From: Xanthomarina sp. F1114
GTDB taxonomy: Bacteria; Bacteroidota; Bacteroidia; Flavobacteriales; Flavobacteriaceae
DNA: 64,000 nt
Direction: 5' to 3'
NCBI RefSeq assembly: GCF_026410255.1
Contig: NZ_JAPMLL010000009.1
Location: 1-64,000 of the forward strand
A program made the translations under genes and the position numbers. The notes beneath the pieces are model-generated. The model was given only the letters and a program-made list of their open reading frames with translations, was not told the DNA's origin and made no database searches. This document shows, piece by piece, positions 18,267 through 26,503 of the stretch (the first letter of the stretch is position 1; each line of letters starts with the position of its first letter).

Positions 18267-18815
18267 ATGCAAAGAATCGCTAGTTTTATCTATTTTAAGG
18301 TTATTGGATGGAAATTGGTTGGCAATACCAATATGTCTAAAGACACCGTTAAAAAAGCAGTTTTAATAGCTGTGCCACATACCAGTTGGCACGATTTCTA
18401 TATTGGTTTGCTCTTAAGAACTGTTATTGGAATAAAAGCCAATTTTATTGCTAAAAAAGAATTGTTTACTTGGCCTTTAGGTTATTATATGCGTTCCATT
18501 GGAGGTAGGTCTATAGATAGAACCTCAGGACAAAATAAAGTAGAAGCAATTGCTAAACTTTTTGATAAAAACGAAGAGTTTAGATTAAATATAGCACCAG
18601 AAGGTACAAGGAAAAAAGTATCGGAATGGCGAACCGGTTTTTACTATATAGCCAAGGCAGCAAATGTGCCAATTATTATGTTTACTCTTGATTTTAAAAA
18701 TAAACAAAATAAAATCTCTGAACCTTTTTATCCAACAGATGATATAGCTGCCGATTTTAAATATATGAAACAGTTTTTTGAAGGAGTAGTAGGGAAGGTT
18801 CCAGAATATTCATAG
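18267..18815 (+). CDS. PlsC-like 1-acylglycerol-3-phosphate acyltransferase family protein
   Basis: This 182-residue protein has the acyltransferase motif I as HTSWHD (H38, D43), motif II in IGGRSIDR and motif III in APEGTRKK (111-115 is PEGTR). There is no strong transmembrane segment apart from the weakly hydrophobic N-terminus. It is short for PlsC (about 240) but matches the short flavobacterial branch. The start lies 1 nt after the dehydrogenase stop. The LPS-flavoured operon suggests a membrane lipid or lipid A-linked acyl transfer, but the acceptor is unknown. Confidence 0.88.
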   Translation: MQRIASFIYFKVIGWKLVGNTNMSKDTVKKAVLIAVPHTSWHDFYIGLLLRTVIGIKANFIAKKELFTWPLGYYMRSIGGRSIDRTSGQNKVEAIAKLFDKNEEFRLNIAPEGTRKKVSEWRTGFYYIAKAANVPIIMFTLDFKNKQNKISEPFYPTDDIAADFKYMKQFFEGVVGKVPEYS

Positions 18816-18902
18816 CGTTTTAAAATTACTTTTCTTTTACTATTATAAAAAAACCAATCAGAAAGCAGTAAATTATAATCTTTTAAAAATGTATTTTCTT
18901 AA

Positions 18903-18942
18903 AAAACAAAAAGCTACTTATGTTTAAGTAGCTTTTTGTTTT
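18903..18942. terminator. Intrinsic terminator of the kdsB operon
   Basis: An 18-bp perfect stem (18903-18920 with 18925-18942) closes a TGTT loop, and A/T tails on both sides suit the convergent genes on either side. Confidence 0.92.
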
Positions 18943-19004
18943 ATAATTATTAGAGTTCACTATTCTTAAACTAAATGTTCTAGGAGTTTTTAATAACATA
19001 ATAA

Positions 19005-20471
19005 TTAGTCCATAACCTTAAACTCTTTCATCTCTTTTAAAGGTTCCAGAACATTGTAATCTTTCCAGTAATTTGGATCGAAAGCATTAAGAGTTGTATA
19101 ATCTATTTTTCTTGCTTCGGGAGCTGCTTTGTACTCCATACTAGTAATGTTCTCTTCACTCATAACTAAAATTTCATTCTTTTCTTTAAAAATCCCTTCT
19201 ACTTTAAAATCGAAAGATACTTTATCCCGGCTAGCGTTATCTTTAAACTTTATAGGTCGGTCTACATAGAAATATCTATCCAATTGGTCTATCATGTAGT
19301 TTGGATGATATGTATTGTCTTCGTGTTTTTTATAAATAACAGAACCTCTTTTGTTTTGTTCAACATACTTAACACCCAATAGAAATTTTAAATTAAATTT
19401 CTCTCCTCGTCGGCCTTTGGCATATTTATAATCTGCTTTTAAAACAGCAAAGGTTTCATTAGACACATAAAAGGTGCCTTCAAAATCTGCTGAACCTCTT
19501 TTTGGTTCATATTCTATTATATACACTAATTCAGGACCAATAAAGGTAATGTCCTTAATTTCGTATTTGTACTTTCTGGTATCTGTTATAAAGTTTAGAA
19601 TTGTTTTAGAAGAAAAACTATGTTCATTAATTTCTTTATGCACCATATCTCTAATAAATTGTAAAGAGTTAATAGTGTCTTCCATTTTATTATTATTTTC
19701 TTTTAAAGACACAGAATCCGACATTTTAAACCAGCCAGATTTAACAGTGTACACTTTATCTTTATCTAAGTGATTTAAAACAATATCTTTAGCTTTTTCA
19801 GTAAGTTTCTCAACAGATTGATCATTGCGCTCGTCCAATAATCTTATAGCTTTTGTTACTTCTAATTTTGAATTATCTTCATCTTTAATCTTTAAATTTC
19901 CAACAAATTCGGTGTATTGTTTAGATTTATTTTTTAGAAGAGAAGCGCTTAATTTGTCTAAATCCTTATTAAAAGCCTCTAATTGTTTCTTTTTAAATCC
20001 AGAAGATTTATCAATTTTAAAATCGGCATCTTTTCCTACTATATACTCGGTTCTACGGCTAAAAATATCATAAGACACCAAATTGTTTCTATAATTGCTT
20101 TTTAAGTTTCTATTTACATAATACATAATAGAATCTATGGTTAAAGGTTTGTTGGTTAAATATACCTCGTGAAGTTCGTTAACCTGTTCGTTTAAATTAT
20201 ATGTTTTTGACGTGAAATTTTGTAGTTGTAAACCAAGTTTTTCAAAACCCAGGCAAGAAATATGTACTGAATCCGTAGGTTTAAAACCTTCAGTTTCTAT
20301 AGAGAAACTACCTTCTTCGTTGGTAATAACTCCGTGGTCTTCTCCAATTACAATAGCAGCAAAGGGAATAGGTTCGTTAGTTTTAGTGAGGACTTTTCCA
20401 GACACTTGTTGAGCAATAGCAGTTGAAATAAATCCGAAAGCTAAAACTAGAAATAGATATTTGTTATGCAT
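19005..20471 (-). CDS. Exported protein with carboxypeptidase-like regulatory domain
   Basis: This 488-residue protein has a signal peptide ending AIAQ (about residue 21) and a CarboxypepD_reg-like beta-sandwich at residues 22-110 (VSGKVLTKTNEPIPFAAIVIG, then GVITNEEGSFSIET). A long Lys/Glu-rich region follows, ending with strands such as EYEPKRGSADFEGTFYVS. It lacks a TonB-dependent receptor barrel, so it is not a SusC-type transporter. Similar Bacteroidota proteins sit in the periplasm or outer membrane. Their role is not known. It stands alone, with a terminator from yebC upstream. Confidence 0.8.
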   Translation of the reverse strand: MHNKYLFLVLAFGFISTAIAQQVSGKVLTKTNEPIPFAAIVIGEDHGVITNEEGSFSIETEGFKPTDSVHISCLGFEKLGLQLQNFTSKTYNLNEQVNELHEVYLTNKPLTIDSIMYYVNRNLKSNYRNNLVSYDIFSRRTEYIVGKDADFKIDKSSGFKKKQLEAFNKDLDKLSASLLKNKSKQYTEFVGNLKIKDEDNSKLEVTKAIRLLDERNDQSVEKLTEKAKDIVLNHLDKDKVYTVKSGWFKMSDSVSLKENNNKMEDTINSLQFIRDMVHKEINEHSFSSKTILNFITDTRKYKYEIKDITFIGPELVYIIEYEPKRGSADFEGTFYVSNETFAVLKADYKYAKGRRGEKFNLKFLLGVKYVEQNKRGSVIYKKHEDNTYHPNYMIDQLDRYFYVDRPIKFKDNASRDKVSFDFKVEGIFKEKNEILVMSEENITSMEYKAAPEARKIDYTTLNAFDPNYWKDYNVLEPLKEMKEFKVMD

Positions 20472-20521
20472 AGGTTTTATTATTGAGACGATAGAATTAC
20501 TATAATGTTACCTATAAAGAT

Positions 20522-20552
20522 GAAAAATCCCAAACGATTTGTTTGGGATTTT
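20522..20552 (-). terminator. Terminator downstream of the YebC gene
   Basis: A perfect 13-bp stem (20522-20534 with 20540-20552) surrounds a GATTT loop. It is followed on the minus strand by a T-run. It lies 35 nt past the YebC stop codon. Confidence 0.85.
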
Positions 20553-20586
20553 TAGAAATATTTATGAATTTAATTAAAAACTTCTT

Positions 20587-21306
20587 CTATTCAGAACTTT
20601 CTTCCATAGTATGATACACATTTTGCACATCGTCATCTTCTTCTAATTTTTCAAGAAGTTTCTCTACATCTTCCATTTCTTCTGCAGAGATGGTTTTAGT
20701 AACTTGAGGAATACGTTCAAAACCAGAAGATAGAATTTCTATTTCTCGAGACTCCAATTCTGCTTGAATAGCTCCAAAACTTTCAAAAGGTGCGTAGATT
20801 AATATACCATCATCATCTAGAAAAACTTCCTCAGCACCAAAATCAATTAATTCTAGTTCTAATTCTTCTGGATCTATCCCTTCACTTGGAATTCTAAAGT
20901 TACAGGTATGGTCAAACATAAAGACTACAGATCCGGCAGTTCCAAGACTACCATCGCATTTATTAAAATAACTTCTAACGTTGGCTACGGTTCTTGTATT
21001 ATTATCTGTGGCAGTTTCAATTAAAACGGCAATTCCATGAGGCGCATATCCTTCAAAAATAACTTCTTTATAATCTCCCTGATTTTTATCGCTTGCTTTT
21101 TTAATGGCCCTTTCTACATTGTCTTTTGGCATATTTACAGCCTTAGCGTTTTGTATAACCGCTCGTAATCTAGAGTTAGTAGCCGGATCTGGGCCACCTT
21201 CTTTTACTGCCATTACAATGTCTTTTCCAATACGAGTAAAAGCTTTACTCATAGCAGACCAACGTTTCATTTTACGTGCTTTACGAAATTCAAAAGCTCT
21301 TCCCAT
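20587..21306 (-). CDS. YebC/PmpR family protein
   Basis: This 239-residue protein has the YebC opening pattern (residues 1-40, with KAFTRIGKDIVMAVKEGG), then NAKAVNMPKDNVERAIKKAS and FEGYAPHGIAVLIETATDNN. An acidic C-terminus follows. YebC-type proteins were described as DNA-binding regulators, and family members also act as translation factors that relieve stalling at proline runs. The flavobacterial copy begins MGRAFEFRKARK, as expected for the longer type. It has its own promoter and terminator. Confidence 0.93.
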   Translation of the reverse strand: MGRAFEFRKARKMKRWSAMSKAFTRIGKDIVMAVKEGGPDPATNSRLRAVIQNAKAVNMPKDNVERAIKKASDKNQGDYKEVIFEGYAPHGIAVLIETATDNNTRTVANVRSYFNKCDGSLGTAGSVVFMFDHTCNFRIPSEGIDPEELELELIDFGAEEVFLDDDGILIYAPFESFGAIQAELESREIEILSSGFERIPQVTKTISAEEMEDVEKLLEKLEEDDDVQNVYHTMEESSE

Positions 21307-21369
21307 TTAAAAAATATATTTTTTTGCTTCCACAAAGGTGGAAAACTCTTTTAGTAATTATTTGTTTGA

Positions 21370-21377
21370 CAAATTTA
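21370..21377 (-). promoter_or_regulatory. Candidate -7 element for the YebC gene
   Basis: The complement reads TAAATTTG (TAnnTTTG), 64 nt upstream of the YebC ATG at 21306. Confidence 0.4.
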
Positions 21378-21451
21378 AAAAAAAATGATTGTTGAAAGTG
21401 TTTGTATTTAGAATTTTCACATACATAAAAATAAAATACTTACACTTTAGT

Positions 21452-21742
21452 CTAGTCTTGTACTTCCACAATCATTTCAATTGCTTCTGCTAACTTAAAA
21501 TCTTTGTTTGTTACCCCTTGAGCATCGTGAGTGGACAGAGCAATGGATAAAATATTATAAGTATTTGTCCATTCTGGATGATGGTTTAGAGCTTCGCACT
21601 CAAAAGCAATTCGGCTCATGGCGCTAAAGCAATCTTTAAAGTTATCGAATTCGAATTCAGCATGAAGGGCATTGTCAAAATACTCCCAATCTGGAAAACG
21701 TAATAATTTTTTTTCTATGTCTTCTTTTGATAATTTACTCAT
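21452..21742 (-). CDS. 4a-hydroxytetrahydrobiopterin dehydratase (PCD/DCoH)
   Basis: This 96-residue protein has the pterin-4a-carbinolamine dehydratase signature EALNHHPEW (H54, H55, P56, W58) and the later TH72D motif. The start was set at the ATG of MSKLSKED (21742), which gives the standard family length. An upstream in-frame TTG would add 18 residues with no family counterpart. The enzyme recycles oxidised tetrahydrobiopterin after aromatic hydroxylation, and no hydroxylase is in the window. It follows an SDR gene by 54 nt. Confidence 0.9.
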   Translation of the reverse strand: MSKLSKEDIEKKLLRFPDWEYFDNALHAEFEFDNFKDCFSAMSRIAFECEALNHHPEWTNTYNILSIALSTHDAQGVTNKDFKLAEAIEMIVEVQD

Positions 21743-21796
21743 GATTATTTGATTAAAATTAGTTCTAAATTTAATCATTTTGAATGAGACAGTCAA

Positions 21797-22639
21797 CTAA
21801 ACAGCTAATTCTGTTAAAATATCCTCGCTAGACACTTGCAGATGTTTTGGTAATAGGTTTTTTTGTGGTAAAACAGCTAAATATCGTTCGTCGTTAGTTG
21901 TGTAAACGCGTTTAATAATGGGGCTAAAGTTTCCAAAATTTCCAATGGTTTTTATAATATCTTCTATAAACTCATCGTGGTGTACTAAATCGTTGCTACC
22001 TAAGTGGTAAACTCCATTTTTATTTCGATTTATGATATAGTGTATTTGCTGTGTTAACTTATAATCTGAAGTAACATTCATCACTAAATTTGGAAAAACT
22101 TCAATAGGTTCGTTAGAACTTAATAAATCCTTGATTTCTTGAATTCTTGGAGATTGCGCACCAAAAACCATTGGTAATCTTATAAGCGCGACTTGTTTTT
22201 TTGGCAATCGCATCAGCATGTTTTCAATTTTTATTTTAAAATGTCCATAAACACTATGACTAAGAGTTTTATCCTGTTCGTAGCTTGGGTATTTACTGTA
22301 ACCGTCGAATACATTAGCAGATGAAAGAAAGATAATTTTACATGCTTTATGCGTTTTTAAATAGTCGCAAATATGGGTATGTGCAATTACTTGGGCTGAG
22401 AAATCTCCTCGTAAAGCTGAAATAATAATAGTTGGTCTAACGGCTTCTAGTACTTCAAAAACATCATCTTCTTCAACATTGTATTGAAAAAAATGTTTGT
22501 TTTGTTCAAAAAAAGGATGTGAGATATTATAAGTACCAAAAGTTCTAAAATAGGAGCAGAGTTCTTTGTAAATAGCATTTCCTAAAAACCCGCTTGCGCC
22601 TAAAATTAATATGCGATGTTTATCTTCTCTTTCTTTCAT
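21797..22639 (-). CDS. NAD-dependent epimerase / RmlD-like SDR protein
   Basis: This 280-residue Rossmann protein has the cofactor loop ILGASGFLGN (residues 12-21) and the SDR serine region FLSSANVFDG. The Tyr-Lys catalytic pair is in SVYGHFKIKIE, an extended SDR arrangement like dTDP-4-dehydrorhamnose reductase (RmlD). The dTDP-rhamnose genes rmlA, rmlB and rmlC are not nearby, so the sugar substrate is unknown. It lies 28 nt downstream of glutaminase and is probably in the same transcript. Confidence 0.85.
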   Translation of the reverse strand: MKEREDKHRILILGASGFLGNAIYKELCSYFRTFGTYNISHPFFEQNKHFFQYNVEEDDVFEVLEAVRPTIIISALRGDFSAQVIAHTHICDYLKTHKACKIIFLSSANVFDGYSKYPSYEQDKTLSHSVYGHFKIKIENMLMRLPKKQVALIRLPMVFGAQSPRIQEIKDLLSSNEPIEVFPNLVMNVTSDYKLTQQIHYIINRNKNGVYHLGSNDLVHHDEFIEDIIKTIGNFGNFSPIIKRVYTTNDERYLAVLPQKNLLPKHLQVSSEDILTELAV

Positions 22640-22667
22640 GTCTCTCTCTAAAACGGAAGATTTCTAA

Positions 22668-23582
22668 TTAAAATATAGATTGATTGGTTAATGTTGTGAA
22701 TTTTTCTAAAGCTTCCATGCCTAACTTAGAGTTTCCTCTTTCATTTAAACCTGGAGCCCATACCGAGATAACAAACTCATTAGGAAGAAGCGCAACAATT
22801 CCTCCCCCAACACCACTTTTTCCTGGAAGTCCAACCTCGAAGGCAAACTCTCCTGCTTCATCGTAAAAACCACAGGTTAACATAATGGCATTTATACGCT
22901 TGATTTGGCTTTTTTTAAGTCTTGTTTTTCCTTTTATATTATTTCCTTGATCGGCAAAGGTGTAAAAGGCTCTTGTTAACTGCGCACAAGACATTTCTAA
23001 AGAACACTGATGAAAATAGAAGTCGAGCACGTCTGAAACATCATTATGTAGGTTGTCAAACGACTTTAATAAATTGGCAGCTGCAAAATTATTAAAACCG
23101 GTTTGCATTTCAGAATCGGCCACCGTATAATTGTAATCAATGCTGTAATCTCCCGTTAGTTCTCTAACAAAATCTAAGAAATCTTCCTTTGGATGCTCCA
23201 ATACAGATAATAAAATATCTGCAATAACAATAGCTCCTGAATTGATAAGGGGGTTTCTAGGAATTCCTTTTTCCATTTCTAATAAGGCTAAATGGTTAAA
23301 CGGGTTTCCTGAAGGCTCAACATCAATTCTATTCCATATTTCTGAACCTACGTGAGATAATGCTAAAGCTAAAGTAAGTACTTTGGAGATACTTTGAATA
23401 GAGAATTTTTTTTCTGAATCTCCTACCGAAAATGCATCTCCAGAAACTAATTGTAAATGGATTCCAAAGGTGTTTTTATCTACATTAGCTAACTCAGGAA
23501 TATAAGAGGCAATTTCACCTTTATCCGTTTCTTGAATTATTTCTTGATATATAGTATTTAAAACACCTTTGTAATCAATCAT
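22668..23582 (-). CDS. glsA: Glutaminase
   Basis: This 304-residue protein belongs to the serine-dependent glutaminase family (beta-lactamase fold). The catalytic SxxK is in FSIQSISKV (S64, K67), with the family motifs NPLINSGAIV and GKSGVGGGI at the oxyanion region. It hydrolyses glutamine to glutamate and ammonia. The length is normal. It follows gcvT by 3 nt, so the two are co-transcribed, although a metabolic link to the glycine cleavage system is not obvious. Confidence 0.95.
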   Translation of the reverse strand: MIDYKGVLNTIYQEIIQETDKGEIASYIPELANVDKNTFGIHLQLVSGDAFSVGDSEKKFSIQSISKVLTLALALSHVGSEIWNRIDVEPSGNPFNHLALLEMEKGIPRNPLINSGAIVIADILLSVLEHPKEDFLDFVRELTGDYSIDYNYTVADSEMQTGFNNFAAANLLKSFDNLHNDVSDVLDFYFHQCSLEMSCAQLTRAFYTFADQGNNIKGKTRLKKSQIKRINAIMLTCGFYDEAGEFAFEVGLPGKSGVGGGIVALLPNEFVISVWAPGLNERGNSKLGMEALEKFTTLTNQSIF

Positions 23583-23585
23583 ATA

Positions 23586-24668
23586 TTACACTTTATAAAA
23601 TGGTAGTTTAACAATTGTTGCCGGAACTGCTTTTTTTCTAATTTGAATATGAATTTTAGTATCCACATCGGCAAATACTTTTGGTACATAACCTAGACCA
23701 ATACCAATTCCTAAAGAAGGAGACATGGTTCCTGAAGTTACATGGCCAATTTTTTTACCTTGACTATCTACAATATCATAACCTTGTCTTGGAATTCCAC
23801 GATCATCAATTTTAAAGGCTATTAATTTATTTTCTAAGCCATGAGCTTTTTCAGCTTCTAGAGCTTCCGAATTTGTAAATTTTTTGGTGAATTTAGTCAC
23901 CCAACCTAAACCAGCTTCAAAAGGAGAGGTGGTTTCGTCTATATCATTTCCATAAAGGCAATATCCCATTTCTAAACGAAGTGTATCTCTAGCAGCTAAA
24001 CCAATAGGTTTAATACCATAAGAAGCACCGGCTTCGAATACTTTGTCCCAAATTTGTTTTACCTCGTTGTTTTTACAATAAATTTCAAATCCACCACTAC
24101 CTGTATAACCTGTTGCAGAAATAATAACATTATCGATACCAGCAAAATCTCCAACTACAAAATTGTAAAATTTGATTTCAGATAAGTTATGACTACTTAA
24201 ACTTTGCATCGCTTCAATAGCTTTTGGCCCTTGAATAGCAAGTAAAGAATAGTCTTCGCTTAAATCTCTCATGGTTGCACCAACATCATTTTTTGCAGAA
24301 ATCCAATTCCAATCCTTTTCAATATTTCCAGCATTTACAACCAATAAATAAGTTTCTTCCTTAAGACGGTAAATAATTAAATCGTCTACAATACCACCAT
24401 TCTCATTAGGCAAGTAGCTGTATTGCGCTTTTCCTATACTTAATTTACTGGCGTCGTTACTACATGTTTTTTGAATAAGTTCTAAAGCATGCGGGCCTTC
24501 AATTAGGAATTCTCCCATATGCGACACATCAAAAACACCAACAGCTTTTCTAACGGTTTCGTGTTCTATATTTACGCCCTCATATTGAACAGGCATATTA
24601 AAGCCTGCATAAGGAACCATTTTTGCTCCCAGAGCTTCGTGAGTGGATGATAAAGCGATATTTTTCAT
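23586..24668 (-). CDS. gcvT: Aminomethyltransferase, glycine cleavage system T protein
   Basis: This 360-residue T protein has the folate-binding N-terminus ([18 protein letters not shown]), the catalytic Asp region [12 protein letters not shown] and the C-terminal GCV_T barrel ([17 protein letters not shown]). It transfers the aminomethyl carbon of glycine to tetrahydrofolate and releases ammonia. The gcvH and gcvP genes are not in the window, as is common in Bacteroidota, where the parts are scattered. A promoter candidate lies 83 nt upstream. Confidence 0.96.
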   Translation of the reverse strand: MKNIALSSTHEALGAKMVPYAGFNMPVQYEGVNIEHETVRKAVGVFDVSHMGEFLIEGPHALELIQKTCSNDASKLSIGKAQYSYLPNENGGIVDDLIIYRLKEETYLLVVNAGNIEKDWNWISAKNDVGATMRDLSEDYSLLAIQGPKAIEAMQSLSSHNLSEIKFYNFVVGDFAGIDNVIISATGYTGSGGFEIYCKNNEVKQIWDKVFEAGASYGIKPIGLAARDTLRLEMGYCLYGNDIDETTSPFEAGLGWVTKFTKKFTNSEALEAEKAHGLENKLIAFKIDDRGIPRQGYDIVDSQGKKIGHVTSGTMSPSLGIGIGLGYVPKVFADVDTKIHIQIRKKAVPATIVKLPFYKV

Positions 24669-24974
24669 TGAAAATATTTTTTTAGTTCCGTGCTTAAATG
24701 TAGTTAAACATAAAGAAGGAAACCTTATTAATTAAACTTCGATTAAACCACAAAAGTATTGAATTAAATCTATTTTGTTCAACCAATAACCGGATAATAT
24801 GGCATTAAAAATTTGTTAAAGATTTATTTGATTTTCTATAAATTATAGATAAAGTCTGTGTTTAAAAAAACTTTAAAAATCAGAAAATAAAATAAAGTGT
24901 AGACTAGAAAACAGGAGGAAAGAAAGTAAACCGGCATAAGCTAATTATTGATTAAAATAACACTATCCTGTTTC
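24669..24974. other. 306-bp intergenic region upstream of gcvT
   Basis: It lies between the gcvT start and the stop of the upstream same-strand esterase gene. Apart from the promoter candidate at 24751-24782, I see no gene, RNA or clear terminator hairpin. Confidence 0.4.
24751..24782 (-). promoter_or_regulatory. Candidate gcvT promoter
   Basis: On the minus strand, TTG (complement of 24780-24782) and TACTTTTG (complement of 24751-24758) are separated by 21 nt, close to the Bacteroidota -33/-7 pattern TTG-N17-23-TAnnTTTG. Confidence 0.55.
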
Positions 24975-25787
24975 TTAGTTGTTTAAAGTCCAAATAAATG
25001 CTTTTTCCTTGGTTGCTCTAAAAATAGTGTTGTGTTTTTCGTTTGGCTCATTAGAGTACTTCCAAGTTAATGTTTCAGGAGCATTAGTTGTTAAGATTGT
25101 TGCTAGTTTATTGGTGCTGTCCGAAATATCTACAGGACTAGAACCCGCAAACCAAAATTTAATATTCTTGTTTGGAAAACGTGCTAAATTGTCTTTTGCT
25201 GTAGTTGTTAAATGCTTATTATTCCACCATAGAGAAGGATCCATCGCAATATAAAAATCGAATAAATTTGGAGTTATAAACAAGGTTTCCACAACAAAAA
25301 GTCCAGCTAGCGACTCGCCCACAAGTCCTTTTTTACCCGTTACCCTATAACGTTTAGCTATTTCTGCAAATAATTCGTTAGAAATAAAGGCTCTATAGTT
25401 CTTAGCTCCATCGGTTTGCGGAGCATATTGTTTATCGTATTCTGTATTAGAAAGCCCAGTCAAATCTCTGCGTCGATCTGTGTTTGCAATTCCAACTAAA
25501 ATAATAGGAGGAATACTTTTATTTTTTACAAGCTTTGCAATGGTATTAGCTATATGAGGAAAATCTTCTCCCTCAATGCCTCCATCTGGCATATATAAAA
25601 CGGGGTATGAAATATCACTTTTCTCATAGTCTTCTGGAGTCCAAATATTGATAGTTCTGGTTTCGTTAACTTCTTCAGACTCTATATTAAAACTGTCATG
25701 TTTAGGAGTGGGATCGTTATATTGTGGTTTGTTAGAACAGCTTAAAAATAAAAACGGAAGGAATAAGAGGAAGCTAAGGTTTTTCAT
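24975..25787 (-). CDS. Alpha/beta-hydrolase esterase lipoprotein, enterochelin-esterase-like fold
   Basis: This 270-residue protein has a lipoprotein signal (lipobox LFLSC, C17). The nucleophile elbow is GESLAG with S159, in place of the usual GHSMGG. The fold pattern SYPVLYMPDGG and the loop MDPSLWW follow the putative esterase (PF00756, Fes/YbbA-like) family. A histidine in EKHNTIF near residue 254 is the likely catalytic His. It probably hydrolyses an ester at the cell envelope. No siderophore genes are adjacent, so a siderophore role is not supported. Confidence 0.85.
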   Translation of the reverse strand: MKNLSFLLFLPFLFLSCSNKPQYNDPTPKHDSFNIESEEVNETRTINIWTPEDYEKSDISYPVLYMPDGGIEGEDFPHIANTIAKLVKNKSIPPIILVGIANTDRRRDLTGLSNTEYDKQYAPQTDGAKNYRAFISNELFAEIAKRYRVTGKKGLVGESLAGLFVVETLFITPNLFDFYIAMDPSLWWNNKHLTTTAKDNLARFPNKNIKFWFAGSSPVDISDSTNKLATILTTNAPETLTWKYSNEPNEKHNTIFRATKEKAFIWTLNN

Positions 25788-25863
25788 ATTTAAAATTATT
25801 AAAAAGTAATATTTCAGGTTTGTGTTCCACGAAAATAAACTTTTTTAGTTAAACTTTGCGTAA

Positions 25864-26382
25864 CTAATTGTAAATCAAAAGCATCTGATGATTTGGATTT
25901 GAATGTGTTTCAGAAATCTTGAAATTGTATTTATCTATAATTTTAAACCCTGCTTTTTTATAAAAATTAATGGCTTTATGGTTTTCAATCCATACGTATA
26001 ACCATATTCCGGTTTGTTGGTTTTTTTGAGATAAATCCAGGTTAAAATTTAAAAGTTCTAATCCTAATTTTAAATGGTGATACTCTTTTAAAATATAAAG
26101 TCTTTCTAACTTTGTAATACCTTTAATTTGAATGTTTTCTTGAGAGCTATTTAAGATTATTTTAGAATATCCAACAGGTGTTTTGTTATAATAAATAATA
26201 TGAAAGATATTATCAGCATTGTTTAATTCAGCCTTAAAAACTTGCTTTGTAAACTTCGAATCTACGTAGTTTGATACGTCTTTTTCTGGAGCACTCATGC
26301 CGTGGGATTCTAGAAAAGTCTGTTTTCCAAGAATTGAAAGACAACGAGCATTATCAATATCCGCTTTATTTATTGTGGTCAT
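25864..26382 (-). CDS. GNAT-family N-acetyltransferase
   Basis: This 172-residue GNAT protein has the beta4-beta5 core KLERLYILKEYHHLKLGLELL, including an R/Q-x-x-G-x-like acetyl-CoA loop as HLKLG. The late motif HKAINFYKKAGFKIIDKY is typical of the family. The substrate amine is unknown. It is divergent from nnr across a 121-nt gap that contains -7 elements for both directions. Confidence 0.88.
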   Translation of the reverse strand: MTTINKADIDNARCLSILGKQTFLESHGMSAPEKDVSNYVDSKFTKQVFKAELNNADNIFHIIYYNKTPVGYSKIILNSSQENIQIKGITKLERLYILKEYHHLKLGLELLNFNLDLSQKNQQTGIWLYVWIENHKAINFYKKAGFKIIDKYNFKISETHSNPNHQMLLIYN

Positions 26383-26413
26383 TAGATAAGGTTTTTGTTT
26401 GTTTTTCGAATTT

Positions 26414-26421
26414 CAAAAGTA
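26414..26421 (-). promoter_or_regulatory. Candidate -7 element for the GNAT gene
   Basis: The complement reads TACTTTTG (TAnnTTTG), 32 nt before the GNAT ATG. Confidence 0.4.
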
Positions 26422-26448
26422 TAATTTTAGTACCTATAAAATTAACTG

Positions 26449-26456
26449 TATTTTTG
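26449..26456 (+). promoter_or_regulatory. Candidate -7 element for nnr
   Basis: TATTTTTG fits TAnnTTTG and lies 47 nt before the nnr ATG. The two divergent -7 elements are 27 nt apart. Confidence 0.4.
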
Positions 26457-26503
26457 AGAGACGTATTGTTTTATTCACATAATTCTAATCGAGAAAATTT
26501 GCC

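Noticed and set aside
24901-24980. Inverted pair AAACAGGA and TCCTGTTT near the esterase gene 3' end
   Set aside because: The arms are about 50 nt apart and there is no T-run after them, so it is not a credible terminator.
24975-25787. Esterase as a siderophore hydrolase
   Set aside because: The fold fits, but there are no siderophore transport or synthesis genes nearby, so only a general esterase is supported.
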